Positions 11,807 through 22,068 are shown, counted from the first letter of the stretch. The stretch: 64,000 nucleotides of DNA from an uncultured Pelagibacteraceae bacterium (GCA_902594405.1 CACJMB010000003.1:113649-177648), one strand, 5' to 3'. Numbers and translations are program-made. Notes: generated by a model from the sequence alone, not told the origin.

Positions 11807-13169
11807 TTTTAATTTTGTTTTTAATTAACCACAAACAAATTAATGATGGTATTACCATTATAGTAGTTAAAACAAAAAATGTTCCCCAATCTCCGTTTAA
11901 CCAATCAACTAAAGCCCCTGACGATGAAGCTAAAGTAGTACGACCAGCAGTACCAATTGAAGCAAGCAATGCATATTGTGTGGCTGTATAAGTTCTATCA
12001 ACTAGTAATGATATAAATGCAACAAATGCTACAGTTGCAAAAGCTGCTGTGATATCATCAGCTATAACAGCAATTGCAAATAAAATTTCAGATTTTCCAG
12101 TCCATGCTAAAACTGCAAATAAAAGATTTGTTATAGCCATCAACCCACCAGCAAAGAACATAGTTTTAATTGTTCCAGCTCTCATGGCCATTACTCCACC
12201 TAACAAAGTAAATACAACTGTTGTTATCCAACCAAGTCCTTTTGAATAAATTGCAATTTGACCTTTGGAGAAACCAATTTCTTTATAAAAAACAATAGAC
12301 ATTCTTCCCATAAATGCCTCACCTATCTTAAACAAGAAAACAAATCCTAAAATTCCAGCTGCAATGGCAAAACCATTTTTTCTAAAAAAACTAATAATAG
12401 GTCCGCCTATAGTTCCTGTAATATATGCAATAAAGTTTGTAATTATATTTTTAGATCCAAGTTTTCCTTCAATTAATTTATCCGTTTCTCTTTGTTTTGC
12501 TTGCCTATTTGTCTCTATAGGTTCATGAACAAACATTAATCCAATATTCATTAAAATAATCAAAATACCTAAAATTAAAAAAGTAGCTTGCCAGTAGTCA
12601 GCTACCCCTAGGTTTTCAAAAAATTCTGCTGTGAATAAAGCAACAACTCCGCCTAATTTATAACCTGTCCACCAACCAACAACAGCCATAGCTGCGCCAG
12701 CAGCCATTGATTTTCCTTCATTTTCATTTATCTGTTCAATTCTTAATGCATCTACAGTTATATCTTGGGTTGCTGACGCAATAGCAATAATTAAACCTAC
12801 AGTAATTAATAAAGCCAAATTTTCAGTTGGATTAATTACACTCCAAACAATAAGACTTAACAAGATAATTAATTGCATTAAAACTATCCAGCCTCTTCTA
12901 TGACCTAATTTTTTTGTAAGTATTGGAATTTGAATTCTATCTATAATTGGAGCCCACAAATAATTGAAAGCATATACCCCAAAAATTAAACCTGCCCATC
13001 CAATTGTTGATCTACTAAGACCTTCTTCTTTAAGCCAAAGACTCAAACTGCTTGCGATTAATACCCATGGAAATCCACTTATTGCACCTAATAAAAGAAT
13101 TCTTACCATTCGAATATCTTTATAAACTGCAAGAGAATCAAGCCATGTTTGTTTCTTTGTTTCAGACAT
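11793..13169 (-). CDS. ampG: AmpG-like MFS muropeptide permease
   Basis: About 12 TM; GAISGFPWVLIASSLSLWLKEEGLSRSTIGWAGLIFGVYAFNYLWAPIID and ASATQDITVDALRIE are AmpG family motifs. Start MSETKK (13169) has a GGAG SD. Confidence 0.82.
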   Translation of the reverse strand: MSETKKQTWLDSLAVYKDIRMVRILLLGAISGFPWVLIASSLSLWLKEEGLSRSTIGWAGLIFGVYAFNYLWAPIIDRIQIPILTKKLGHRRGWIVLMQLIILLSLIVWSVINPTENLALLITVGLIIAIASATQDITVDALRIEQINENEGKSMAAGAAMAVVGWWTGYKLGGVVALFTAEFFENLGVADYWQATFLILGILIILMNIGLMFVHEPIETNRQAKQRETDKLIEGKLGSKNIITNFIAYITGTIGGPIISFFRKNGFAIAAGILGFVFLFKIGEAFMGRMSIVFYKEIGFSKGQIAIYSKGLGWITTVVFTLLGGVMAMRAGTIKTMFFAGGLMAITNLLFAVLAWTGKSEILFAIAVIADDITAAFATVAFVAFISLLVDRTYTATQYALLASIGTAGRTTLASSSGALVDWLNGDWGTFFVLTTIMVIPSLICLWLIKNKIKIGAK

Positions 13170-13171
13170 AA

Positions 13172-14611
13172 TTAATTTCTCCAAAAAGATGGTAAGAACA
13201 ATACTAATATCGCAAACAACTCAAGTCTACCTAAAATCATACCTACAGTTAAAATCCATTTAGAAATATCAGGTAAAGACGAAAAATCTCCATTAGGCCC
13301 AATTATAGGACCTAAACCTGGACCTACATTTGAAATTGATGTTGCTGCTCCAGAGATGGCAGTTATAAAATCGAGACCTGTTAATGATAATAATGCAGCT
13401 AAAGTAAAAAAAATAACAAAGTAAAAATAAATAAATGAAATTATTGATGCAATAAATTTATCATCAACAGATCCTTGATCGTATTTAATTATAAATATTC
13501 CCTTGGGATATATAATTTTTTTCAATTGATTTAATATAAATAAATATAGAATTTGAATTCTAAAAATTTTAACACCACAAGTAGTTGATCCAGCACAGCC
13601 TCCAATAAACATTAATGCAAGAAATATTGTTATAGGAAAACTTCCCCAACCATCAAATTCAGCATTTACATAACCTGTTCCAGTCAATATTGAAATTGTA
13701 TTAAAAAAAATAGATCTTAAACTAAAGTTTCCGTTATTATTAAATAATAAATAAATTGATAATATAATAATGCTTATAATTATTATTTTAATAAATGTTC
13801 TGATTTGAATATCCTTTAAAAATATTTTTTTATTACCATTAATAAATTTAATATATGCAATAAATGGAATACTTCCTAAAATTATAAAAATCATTGATGA
13901 TATTTCTATAGGAACACTTTCAAAATATCCGATAGATTGATTATAATTGGAAAATCCGCCTGTAGCTATAGTAGTCATAGAATGAGTTAAACTATCAAAT
14001 TTTCCCATTCCAAATATCCAATATGATAATGCACAAAGAGCGGTTAGACCTGAATAAATATAAATAAGTCTCAAAGCTATTTCTTTCGATTTAGGAAGAA
14101 TTTTTTCAGATGAGTCGTTACTAGAAATTTTAAATAATTGCATACCACCAACATTCATTATAGGCATCAGGGTAATTGCCATTATAATTATACCAATACC
14201 CCCCAACCACTGAAGTATTGCTCTCCATAATAGAATGCCTTTTGGTGTATTTTCTAAGTCAGAAATAATTGTAGATCCAGTTGTTGTAATACCAGACATA
14301 CTCTCAAAAAAAGCATTAGTAATTGAAAGCTCCATAGTCGAAAATATAAATGGTAAAGATCCAAAAATAGCAACACTTAACCAAGACAAAGCAGTTAATA
14401 AAAATGCTTGTTGTAAATTTAACTTCTTATCGTGGTCTAGATTTGAAAGAAAAAATAATGATCCAAAAATTATAGTAACAATAGATGCACCAAAAAATGA
14501 TGAATCTATTTCGGAATAAATAAATTGAGCAATTATAGGGATGAACATTGAGACCCCTAAAATTATTTGTAAAATTCCTAGTGTAAAAAAAACAGTTTTA
14601 TAATTAGACAT
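13172..14611 (-). CDS. trkH: Trk-type potassium uptake membrane subunit TrkH
   Basis: SGITTTGSTII, TTIATGGFSNYNQSIGYF, TGTGYVNAEFDGW, AISGAATSISNVGPGLG selectivity-filter repeats. Confidence 0.92.
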   Translation of the reverse strand: MSNYKTVFFTLGILQIILGVSMFIPIIAQFIYSEIDSSFFGASIVTIIFGSLFFLSNLDHDKKLNLQQAFLLTALSWLSVAIFGSLPFIFSTMELSITNAFFESMSGITTTGSTIISDLENTPKGILLWRAILQWLGGIGIIIMAITLMPIMNVGGMQLFKISSNDSSEKILPKSKEIALRLIYIYSGLTALCALSYWIFGMGKFDSLTHSMTTIATGGFSNYNQSIGYFESVPIEISSMIFIILGSIPFIAYIKFINGNKKIFLKDIQIRTFIKIIIISIIILSIYLLFNNNGNFSLRSIFFNTISILTGTGYVNAEFDGWGSFPITIFLALMFIGGCAGSTTCGVKIFRIQILYLFILNQLKKIIYPKGIFIIKYDQGSVDDKFIASIISFIYFYFVIFFTLAALLSLTGLDFITAISGAATSISNVGPGLGPIIGPNGDFSSLPDISKWILTVGMILGRLELFAILVLFLPSFWRN

Positions 14612-14702
14612 TTTGAAAGAACATTATTTTATGGTAAATAAATTTCAACTCTATAAGAATTAATAAAATCGCCAATTTGAGATTTTTATAAAAGATATAT
14701 TA

Positions 14703-16265
14703 GTGATTAAAAAAGAAATTTTAGACAAAACAAGTGCTTGGCCTTTCGTTGAAGCAAAAAAAATGCTTCGTGAGAGAAAATCATTTATTGATAAAAAAGG
14801 GAAAATTACCCTTCAAACAGGATATGGTCCAAGCGGCCTTCCACATATCGGAACATTTGGTGAAGTCGCAAGGACTTCAATGATGGTGAATGCCTTAAAG
14901 CAACTTACAGATTTGCCGACAGAAATAATTACTTTTTCTGATGATATGGATGGTTTAAGAAAAGTTCCAGATAATGTTCCTAACCAGGATCTACTAAACA
15001 AAAATTTACATAAACCATTAACACAAGTTCCAGATCCATTTGAAAAATTTTCAAGCTTTGGAGAGCATAATAATGAAATGTTAAAAGATTTTTTAAACAG
15101 TTTTAATTTTAAATACAGTTTTAAAAGTTCAACATCTTTATATAAAGGCGGTTTTTTCAATCCAACTTTAAAAATTATTTTAGAAAATTACGATGGTATA
15201 ATGAACATTATACTTCCAACTTTGGGTAAAGAACGTCAACAAACTTACTGTCCTTTTTTGCCTATTTGTCCAGACACCGGACATGTTCTTGAAATACCAG
15301 TTATAGAGATTGATAAAAAAAATTCTAAAATAATTTTTGATAATAAGGGTAAAAAATTAGAATCCAGTATTTTGGACGGAAATTGTAAATTACAATGGAA
15401 AGTTGATTGGGCAATGAGATGGTATGCTTTGGATATAGATTTTGAGATGTATGGAAAAGACCTTATTGAAAGTGCAATTTTATCAACTAAAATTATAAAT
15501 TTAATCGGTAAAAAACATCCATCTGGATTTGCTTATGAATTATTTCTTGATGAAAAGGGTGAAAAAATTTCAAAATCAAAAGGAAATGGTATTACCATCG
15601 ACCAGTGGTTAAAATACGCTTCACCCGAAAGCTTGTCTTTATATATGTATCAAAATCCAAAAAGAGCAAAAAAACTTTATAAAGAAATAGTTCCTAAAGC
15701 TGTAGATGAGTACCTTGATAATATTGAAAAATCAAAAAAACAAACAGAACAACAATTAGTGATGAATCCTGTTTGGCATGTTCATAATGGAAACATTCCA
15801 AAAGAAGAGATGATTATGACTTTTTCGATGTTGTTGAATTTAGTTGAAACAAGTAATGCTGATAACAAAGATTTATTATGGAAGTTTGTTAAAAAATATA
15901 AATCTAACATTCATGAAAAAAACTTTCCTATTTTTGATGGACTAGTTGGTTATGCAATTAAGTATTTTAATGATGTTATTAAGGCTCAAAAAAAATATAA
16001 AAATCCATCTGAAAATGAAAAATTAGCTCTACAAGCTTTAGTTAAAACTTTAGAGCAATGTAATGATCAGATGTCTCCTGAGGATATACAAACATTAATT
16101 TATTCAACAGGCAAAGATAATGGTTATGCAGAAAATTTGAGAGATTGGTTTAAGTTAATTTATGAAGTGGTGTTTGGAGATGAAAATGGACCTAGAATGG
16201 GTTTTTTTATAAGTTTTTTCGGTGTTAACGAAACAAAAGAGTTAATAATTAGTAAATTAAAATAA
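14703..16265 (+). CDS. lysS: Class I lysyl-tRNA synthetase (GTG start)
   Basis: TGYGPSGLPHIGTFGE (HIGH) and KISKSKGNGITIDQWL (KMSKS); class I LysRS as expected in alphaproteobacteria. Confidence 0.92.
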   Translation: MIKKEILDKTSAWPFVEAKKMLRERKSFIDKKGKITLQTGYGPSGLPHIGTFGEVARTSMMVNALKQLTDLPTEIITFSDDMDGLRKVPDNVPNQDLLNKNLHKPLTQVPDPFEKFSSFGEHNNEMLKDFLNSFNFKYSFKSSTSLYKGGFFNPTLKIILENYDGIMNIILPTLGKERQQTYCPFLPICPDTGHVLEIPVIEIDKKNSKIIFDNKGKKLESSILDGNCKLQWKVDWAMRWYALDIDFEMYGKDLIESAILSTKIINLIGKKHPSGFAYELFLDEKGEKISKSKGNGITIDQWLKYASPESLSLYMYQNPKRAKKLYKEIVPKAVDEYLDNIEKSKKQTEQQLVMNPVWHVHNGNIPKEEMIMTFSMLLNLVETSNADNKDLLWKFVKKYKSNIHEKNFPIFDGLVGYAIKYFNDVIKAQKKYKNPSENEKLALQALVKTLEQCNDQMSPEDIQTLIYSTGKDNGYAENLRDWFKLIYEVVFGDENGPRMGFFISFFGVNETKELIISKLK

Positions 16266-17317
16266 TGTATTCAAATTTAAGATCTTTAATATTTAAAATA
16301 GATCCTGAAAGAGCACATTTTTTAGCAATTCAATCTCTTAAACTAAATTTAGTTTCAAATATATTTGATGAAAACAAAAATGATCCCCTTTTAAAAACCA
16401 AACTATTTAATCAAGATCTTGATAATCCCATCGGTATCGCGGCAGGTTTTGATAAGAATGCAGAGGTATACAACCCTTTATTTAAATTGGGTTTTGGATT
16501 TGTTGAAGTAGGTACGGTTACTCCATTAAAACAATATGGAAATGAAAAACCAAGAGTATTTAGATTGGTAGAAGATCAAGCGTTAATTAATAGGTTAGGT
16601 TTTAACAATCATGGATCAGATACAATATTAAATAGAATAAAATCAAATAAAAAACTAGGTGTACTAGGTGTAAATGTAGGTCCAAACAAAGATTCTAATG
16701 ATAGATTGAATGATTATTTAATTGGATTAGAAAAATTTTCTAAAGTTGCAGATTATATTACAATCAACATTTCTTCACCAAATACCGAAAATCTAAGAAA
16801 CTTTCATGATGAGAATAAATTAAAAGAGTTATTAACATCTATCTCAGAGAAAAAAAAACAATTAAAAACTGAAATTCCTGTGGCTGTAAAAATTTCACCA
16901 GACATTAACGAAAATCAAATTGACTTAATTTCAGAAATACTTTTAGAAAATGATATAAATGCAATAATAATTTCAAATACATCCGAAGCTTCTAGAGAAA
17001 CGCTTCAAAATATACAGAGACATCAAAAAGGTGGTTTATCTGGAAAACCTATTGAAAAAAAATCCAATTTTTTAATAAGTAAATTCTACAATTTAATTAA
17101 AGGCAAAATTAAAATAATTGGAGTAGGTGGTGTTGATTCTGGTAAAGCAGCTTATGATAAGTTTTTATTAGGAGCAGATTATGTTCAACTTTACACCGGC
17201 ATGGTATTTCAAGGACCCAATATTGCTGGTATGATTAAAAAAGACCTAAAAGAATTATTAAAAAGAGATGGTGTCAAAAATTTCACAGAAATTGTTGGAA
17301 ATAAAACTGTTTCTTAA
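16265..17317 (+). CDS. pyrD: Dihydroorotate dehydrogenase (quinone), class 2
   Basis: [77 protein letters not shown]. Confidence 0.95.
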   Translation: MYSNLRSLIFKIDPERAHFLAIQSLKLNLVSNIFDENKNDPLLKTKLFNQDLDNPIGIAAGFDKNAEVYNPLFKLGFGFVEVGTVTPLKQYGNEKPRVFRLVEDQALINRLGFNNHGSDTILNRIKSNKKLGVLGVNVGPNKDSNDRLNDYLIGLEKFSKVADYITINISSPNTENLRNFHDENKLKELLTSISEKKKQLKTEIPVAVKISPDINENQIDLISEILLENDINAIIISNTSEASRETLQNIQRHQKGGLSGKPIEKKSNFLISKFYNLIKGKIKIIGVGGVDSGKAAYDKFLLGADYVQLYTGMVFQGPNIAGMIKKDLKELLKRDGVKNFTEIVGNKTVS

Positions 17318-17328
17318 ATGTATTAAAC

Positions 17329-17357
17329 TTGACGCCTTCAATATCTCCCCTTATATA
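17329..17357 (+). promoter_or_regulatory. Predicted rpmB promoter
   Basis: TTGACG (17329-17334), 17 nt spacer, TATATA (17352-17357), only 12 nt before the rpmB ATG at 17370. Confidence 0.6.
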
Positions 17358-17369
17358 GGCACTGTTATT

Positions 17370-17681
17370 ATGTCAAAAAAATGTGAACTTACCGGTAAAA
17401 TTCCTATGAAAGGTCATAATGTTAGTCATGCTAACAACAAGACTAAAAGAAGATTTTTACCCAATCTTAAAAAAGTAAAATTTACAAGTGAACTTACTGG
17501 AAGAAGTTTAAAACTTACTGTAAGCAACTCAGGTGTAAGGTCAGTTGACAAAAAAGGTAGTTTTGATGAATTTTTAAAAACTGTAAAAAATAAAAATTTA
17601 TCCCCTAGATTAAAAAAGTTAAAAAAAGTAGTTTTAATTAAATCCCCTTTTAAAAAGAAACCTGTAGCTAAATCAGCTTAA
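17370..17681 (+). CDS. rpmB: 50S ribosomal protein L28
   Basis: [33 protein letters not shown]; canonical start is internal to the ORF-track frame that begins at 17268. Confidence 0.97.
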   Translation: MSKKCELTGKIPMKGHNVSHANNKTKRRFLPNLKKVKFTSELTGRSLKLTVSNSGVRSVDKKGSFDEFLKTVKNKNLSPRLKKLKKVVLIKSPFKKKPVAKSA

Positions 17682-18235
17682 TGAACAAATTATTTATCAC
17701 CCTGTCTATAATGATGGGGGTTGTTGTACTATCTTCTAATTATTTAGTTCAGTTCCCAATAAACTATTTTGGATTAAATGAGATTTTAACTTATGGAGCT
17801 TTTAGTTACCCAATAGCTTTTTTAATAACCGATTTAGCGAATAGGTCGTACGGAAAATTATTAGCAAGGCAAATTGTATATTTGGGCTTTTTAATAGGAA
17901 TTATATTTACATTGCTATTCTCAACTGATTTTGCAGATTTAATCTCTGTTAGAATTGCAATTGGATCAGGGGTAGCTTTTATTACCGCTCAATTGTTAGA
18001 TATTCAAATTTTTGATCGATTAAGAAAAAAAGAGTGGTTTGTTGCACCACTTACCTCTTCTTTGATTGGATCAACAGTCGATACATTTTTATTTTTCTCA
18101 ATATCATTTTATGCAACAGGGGTACCTTGGGTTACTTTATCTCTTGGAGATTTAGCGGTAAAAATTTTAGTTGCTATAATAATGTTGATACCATTCAGAA
18201 TGTTATTGAAAATTATTAAACCAATTAAAGTTTAA
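17681..18235 (+). CDS. yhhQ: Queuosine precursor (VUT family) transporter
   Basis: SYPIAFLITDLANRSYGKLLARQIVYLGF and FFSISFYATGVPW; DUF165/VUT_1 family membrane protein. Confidence 0.85.
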   Translation: MNKLFITLSIMMGVVVLSSNYLVQFPINYFGLNEILTYGAFSYPIAFLITDLANRSYGKLLARQIVYLGFLIGIIFTLLFSTDFADLISVRIAIGSGVAFITAQLLDIQIFDRLRKKEWFVAPLTSSLIGSTVDTFLFFSISFYATGVPWVTLSLGDLAVKILVAIIMLIPFRMLLKIIKPIKV

Positions 18236-19107
18236 TATAAAAATTTATAAGACAAAATTTTATAAGCTAATTTTGCAACAAGAAAATTATAAGAATTAAA
18301 TCCTTTAATTGGAGATAGTTCATTAATATCTGCACCAACAATTTTCGAGTTTTTAGCTGCAATTCTTATTATATCTAATGTTTCGTTCCACAAAAGTCCT
18401 CCTGGTTCAGGTGTACCGGTTGCAGGCATAATACTTGAATCTAGTCCATCTACATCGAATGTTAGATAAACAGTTTTGTTTTTAATCAGTTTTCTAAATT
18501 TAGACAAATTCCATTTTTTTTTATCTTTTGCCCAAAAAATATTTATTCTTGAAGAATTTTTTTTTAAATATGGGATTTCACTTTTTGAGATATTTCTTAT
18601 CCCAAATGAAATTAAAGAAACATTTTTATAATCTAGACATCTTCTAATTGCTGAGGCATGTGAAAATTTTTCTCCATTATAGCTTTGACGTAAATCTGCA
18701 TGGGCATCAAAATGCAAGAGGCAAATATTTTTATATTTTTTAGTAAAAGGAACAATACAACCAGGAGTTATTGAATGCTCTCCACCCAAAGTCATTGGAA
18801 AAAGCTTTTTATCTAAAATTTCTTTATTAATATTTGAAATTTTATTAAGTGCTTTTCTAATATTTTTATCAATTTTAAACGGTTTTAAAGTTTTAATACC
18901 TATTTTTTTATAAGGTTCGCAGTTAAGTTCTTCATCATAAAGCTCAACTTGATGAGATGCTTTTATAATTTCTTTAGGTCCATTTCTTGTTCCTCCCCCA
19001 TAACTGACTGTTTTTTCCAATCCAAATGGAACAATTACAGCTTTTTCTTTAAAGCTAAATTTATTATCAATTCCTAAAAACCCGTTTTTATTTGAGAGAT
19101 ATTTCAA
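18232..19107 (-). CDS. speB: Agmatinase / ureohydrolase family
   Basis: GGEHSITPG, LHFDAHADLRQSYNGEKFSHASAIRR, VYLTFDVDGLDSSIMPATGTPEPGGL Mn-binding motifs. Confidence 0.9.
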   Translation of the reverse strand: MKYLSNKNGFLGIDNKFSFKEKAVIVPFGLEKTVSYGGGTRNGPKEIIKASHQVELYDEELNCEPYKKIGIKTLKPFKIDKNIRKALNKISNINKEILDKKLFPMTLGGEHSITPGCIVPFTKKYKNICLLHFDAHADLRQSYNGEKFSHASAIRRCLDYKNVSLISFGIRNISKSEIPYLKKNSSRINIFWAKDKKKWNLSKFRKLIKNKTVYLTFDVDGLDSSIMPATGTPEPGGLLWNETLDIIRIAAKNSKIVGADINELSPIKGFNSYNFLVAKLAYKILSYKFLY

Positions 19108-19109
19108 TT

Positions 19110-20153
19110 TTATTCAAAAATTTTAGTAAAGTTTTTTCTTGTTCTATTTTTCCACTCACCCTTATGATAAGCATCACTTGCTATCAATGGTAAAACACTA
19201 GTTGCTTCTGCAAACACCATCTGTTCCTTTGTAATATCTACTTTTCCCCATGAACTTGCTTCTTTTAATGTGGAGCTACTACAAGCACCGTCTCTACTAT
19301 CAGCAACAGTAATTTGAACAGCATATTTATGCATGTCTACATCTTTTCCTAATAGTTCAGCACAAATAACAGTGTCTTGAATAAAGTTTTTAGGCACACC
19401 ACCACCAATCATAAATAAGCCAGAACCTTTAGATTTGATTTTAATTTCTGTTAGTTCTCTAAATTCTCTAACCGAGTCTATTGTCATATGTTTTTTTGGA
19501 TTTTGTTCTTGATGCATAACTAACCCGAATCCTGCACTCGAGTCAGTAAAAGCAGGGCAGAAAATAGGAACATTGTTGTCAAAAGCGGTTTCAATTAAAG
19601 AGTCTTTTTTCTTTGAGTTATTTTTCAAATATTTTCCCATTTCATAAATGAACTCTCTTGAAGTATAGCTTTTTGCTTCTAAGTCATTTGCGATTTCACA
19701 TATAATTTTATCACACATTTGAAGCTCTTCTTCATCTATGTAGGTATCGTAAATTCTATCTATATAGTTGTTCCTCAACTCAGTATCATCTTGAAATTGT
19801 GAACCTCGATAATGTTTAAAACCAAGAGCTTCAAAAAAATCCATATCAACTATAGAGGCGCCAGTTGCAACAACTGCATCTACCATATTATATTTAACTA
19901 AATCTTTGTAAATACTCATGCATCCAGCTGCCGAAGTGGAGCCTGCTAAAGTAAGAAAAATTGTACAATCTTTATCTTTAAGCATCTCGTTATAAATATT
20001 AGCAGCATTTGCTGTTTCTCTAGAAACAAATGACATTTTTTCCATTGAGGATATAATTTTTCTAGAGTCGAAAGAAGTTATATCTATGTGCTCAACAGGT
20101 TTTTTTAAGAAATCTCTTTTACTGTTATGACCTGGATTTTTTTGACTCGACAT
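19110..20153 (-). CDS. Deoxyhypusine-synthase-like protein (SpeY-type, probable homospermidine-pathway enzyme)
   Basis: LTLAGSTSAAGCMSIYKDLVKYNMVDAVVATGASIVDMDFFEALG, GGGVPKNFIQ, EASSWGKVD (retains the catalytic WGK lysine context of DHS); lies between agmatinase and ODC. Confidence 0.85.
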   Translation of the reverse strand: MSSQKNPGHNSKRDFLKKPVEHIDITSFDSRKIISSMEKMSFVSRETANAANIYNEMLKDKDCTIFLTLAGSTSAAGCMSIYKDLVKYNMVDAVVATGASIVDMDFFEALGFKHYRGSQFQDDTELRNNYIDRIYDTYIDEEELQMCDKIICEIANDLEAKSYTSREFIYEMGKYLKNNSKKKDSLIETAFDNNVPIFCPAFTDSSAGFGLVMHQEQNPKKHMTIDSVREFRELTEIKIKSKGSGLFMIGGGVPKNFIQDTVICAELLGKDVDMHKYAVQITVADSRDGACSSSTLKEASSWGKVDITKEQMVFAEATSVLPLIASDAYHKGEWKNRTRKNFTKIFE

Positions 20154-21337
20154 TAAGCTACCATGTTAGCTTTGTTAATGTCTTTATCATACATTGTCAT
20201 TATTGGGTTATCTTCAACTTCATAAATTTCATTTGAGTAATAACCATTAAACTGAGTTCTAAATGTTAATCCGTATGCCCCAAGTTGACCAAGTTCAATA
20301 TAATCATTTTCTTTAATATTATTTGGAAGTAAAAAAGGACCTTTCATATAATCCATGCTATCACATGTAGGTCCAAAGAAATCAAAAGCAGTTAATTTTT
20401 TTGAAATTATTTTATTAGAATTTTCTTTAATCATTCTAGAAGGGAATACAATGTTTGGTGTACCAGCATCAAAAAGAGTACCATAGGTACCATCATTAAT
20501 ATAAAGCTTTTGTTTTTTCCTTAAATTAACCCTTACAATTGTTGACCCACTTTCTGCAACTATAGCTCTACCAGGCTCACAAATAATTTCAGGAAGTTTT
20601 TCAAGCTTTAAATTTTCTAAACTCTTATTTATTTCATTAAAATAACTATCTAAAGATTGTGGAATTAAGTCAGGATAGATTGTAGGGAAACCTCCACCTA
20701 CATTAATGTAATTTGGAATAATTTTTGTCTTTTTAATTATATTTCCAATTTCACTAATTCCTTTCGAGTAAGAAATTGGATGCATACATTGTGAACCAAC
20801 GTGAAAACTTAAACCAATCTTTTTAGCATGTTGTTTTACAAGTCTTAACAAACCTATTGCTTCAGATGTTAAAGCACCAAATTTTTTTGATAAATCAATT
20901 TCTGCATGTTCATTTGAAACAGCAACTCTTACAAATAACTCTAAATCTTTAGCGTTATTTGTACTTTCAATTATTTTAATCAGTTCATCTTTAGTATCTA
21001 ATGAAAAAGTTTTTACACCATAATTAAAATATGCTTCTTTTATACTTTCTCTGCTTTTAACAGTATGCATATAAGAGCATTTTGCTGTATTACTAAAAGT
21101 TCTAATATTTTTAATTTCCTCAATTGAAGCAACATCAAATTGCTTAACTCCACTTTCTATGATTGTTTTGATTACCTCAGGGTGAGGATTGGTTTTAACT
21201 GCATATAAAATTTTACCTGGAAATTTGTTTAGGAAAAATTTAACAGCAGATTTAATGGAATTCTTTCTAATACAGTAAACTGGTTTTGCAGGTTTCAGCT
21301 GACTAACTAATTCCTCAACTGATTTAAATTTTTGCAT
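20153..21337 (-). CDS. Ornithine/lysine decarboxylase, PLP fold III
   Basis: KILYAVKTNPHPEVIK (PLP Lys), LSFHVGSQC, INVGGGFPTIYPD, EPGRAIVAESG, FGPTCDSMD. Start MQKFKS at 21337 with perfect GGAGG SD (21347-21351). Confidence 0.9.
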   Translation of the reverse strand: MQKFKSVEELVSQLKPAKPVYCIRKNSIKSAVKFFLNKFPGKILYAVKTNPHPEVIKTIIESGVKQFDVASIEEIKNIRTFSNTAKCSYMHTVKSRESIKEAYFNYGVKTFSLDTKDELIKIIESTNNAKDLELFVRVAVSNEHAEIDLSKKFGALTSEAIGLLRLVKQHAKKIGLSFHVGSQCMHPISYSKGISEIGNIIKKTKIIPNYINVGGGFPTIYPDLIPQSLDSYFNEINKSLENLKLEKLPEIICEPGRAIVAESGSTIVRVNLRKKQKLYINDGTYGTLFDAGTPNIVFPSRMIKENSNKIISKKLTAFDFFGPTCDSMDYMKGPFLLPNNIKENDYIELGQLGAYGLTFRTQFNGYYSNEIYEVEDNPIMTMYDKDINKANMVA

Positions 21338-21498
21338 TTTAAATGCCTCCAAAAAAAATTTAATAAAAAAAAGTCTTTTTAAAAAAAACTTTAATATTTT
21401 TTGGCATATAAAGTAAACAGCACTAAAGTAAAGCAAATAATTCAAGCCAGAAATGCGTAAAATTCATATATTGTAATATCTTGCAGAGACCCCATATA

Positions 21499-22068
21499 AT
21501 GGTCATGAAAGAAGAGGCAAAACTACAGAATCTAAGTGATTTTGAAAATAAGTCATTATTAATCGTGGATGACGATAATCCTTTCCGTGAGCGTTTAGCA
21601 AGAGCGATGGAAAAAAAAGGATTTGAGGTTTTTCAAGCTGAGAGTGTACAAAAGGGAGTTGAATCTGTAAAAACTAAAAAACCTGGTTTTGCTGTTGTAG
21701 ACTTAAGGCTTGCAGATGGTAATGGACTTGAGGTTGTAAAAGAAATTCAGTCTTCAAATAGTGATAGTAGGATTATTATGTTAACTGGTTATGGAAATAT
21801 TCCAACGGCAGTAGCTGCAATCAAAGAAGGTGCCATAGATTATTTAGCTAAACCTGCTGATGCAGAAGATGTAGAGAAAGCATTATTGGCAGATCCTTTA
21901 AAAAAAGCAGCCCCACCAGAAAATCCGATGTCGGCTGATAGAGTTAAGTGGGAACATATACATAGAGTTTTCGAGTTATGTAATAGGAATGTTTCAGAAA
22001 CAGCCAGAAGACTCAAAATGCACAGAAGAACTCTTCAAAGAATTCTTTCTAAAAGATCACCTAGATAA
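21499..22068 (+). CDS. regA: ActR/RegA/PrrA-type redox response regulator
   Basis: LLIVDDDNPFRERLARAMEKKGFEV receiver, VDLRLADGNGLEVV, Fis-type HTH RNVSETARRLKMHRRTLQRILSKRSPR diagnostic of the RegA family. Confidence 0.92.
   Translation: MVMKEEAKLQNLSDFENKSLLIVDDDNPFRERLARAMEKKGFEVFQAESVQKGVESVKTKKPGFAVVDLRLADGNGLEVVKEIQSSNSDSRIIMLTGYGNIPTAVAAIKEGAIDYLAKPADAEDVEKALLADPLKKAAPPENPMSADRVKWEHIHRVFELCNRNVSETARRLKMHRRTLQRILSKRSPR

Noticed and set aside
14813-15160. Minus-strand ORF opposite lysS
   Set aside because: Lies entirely within the confident class I LysRS gene; no domain signature.
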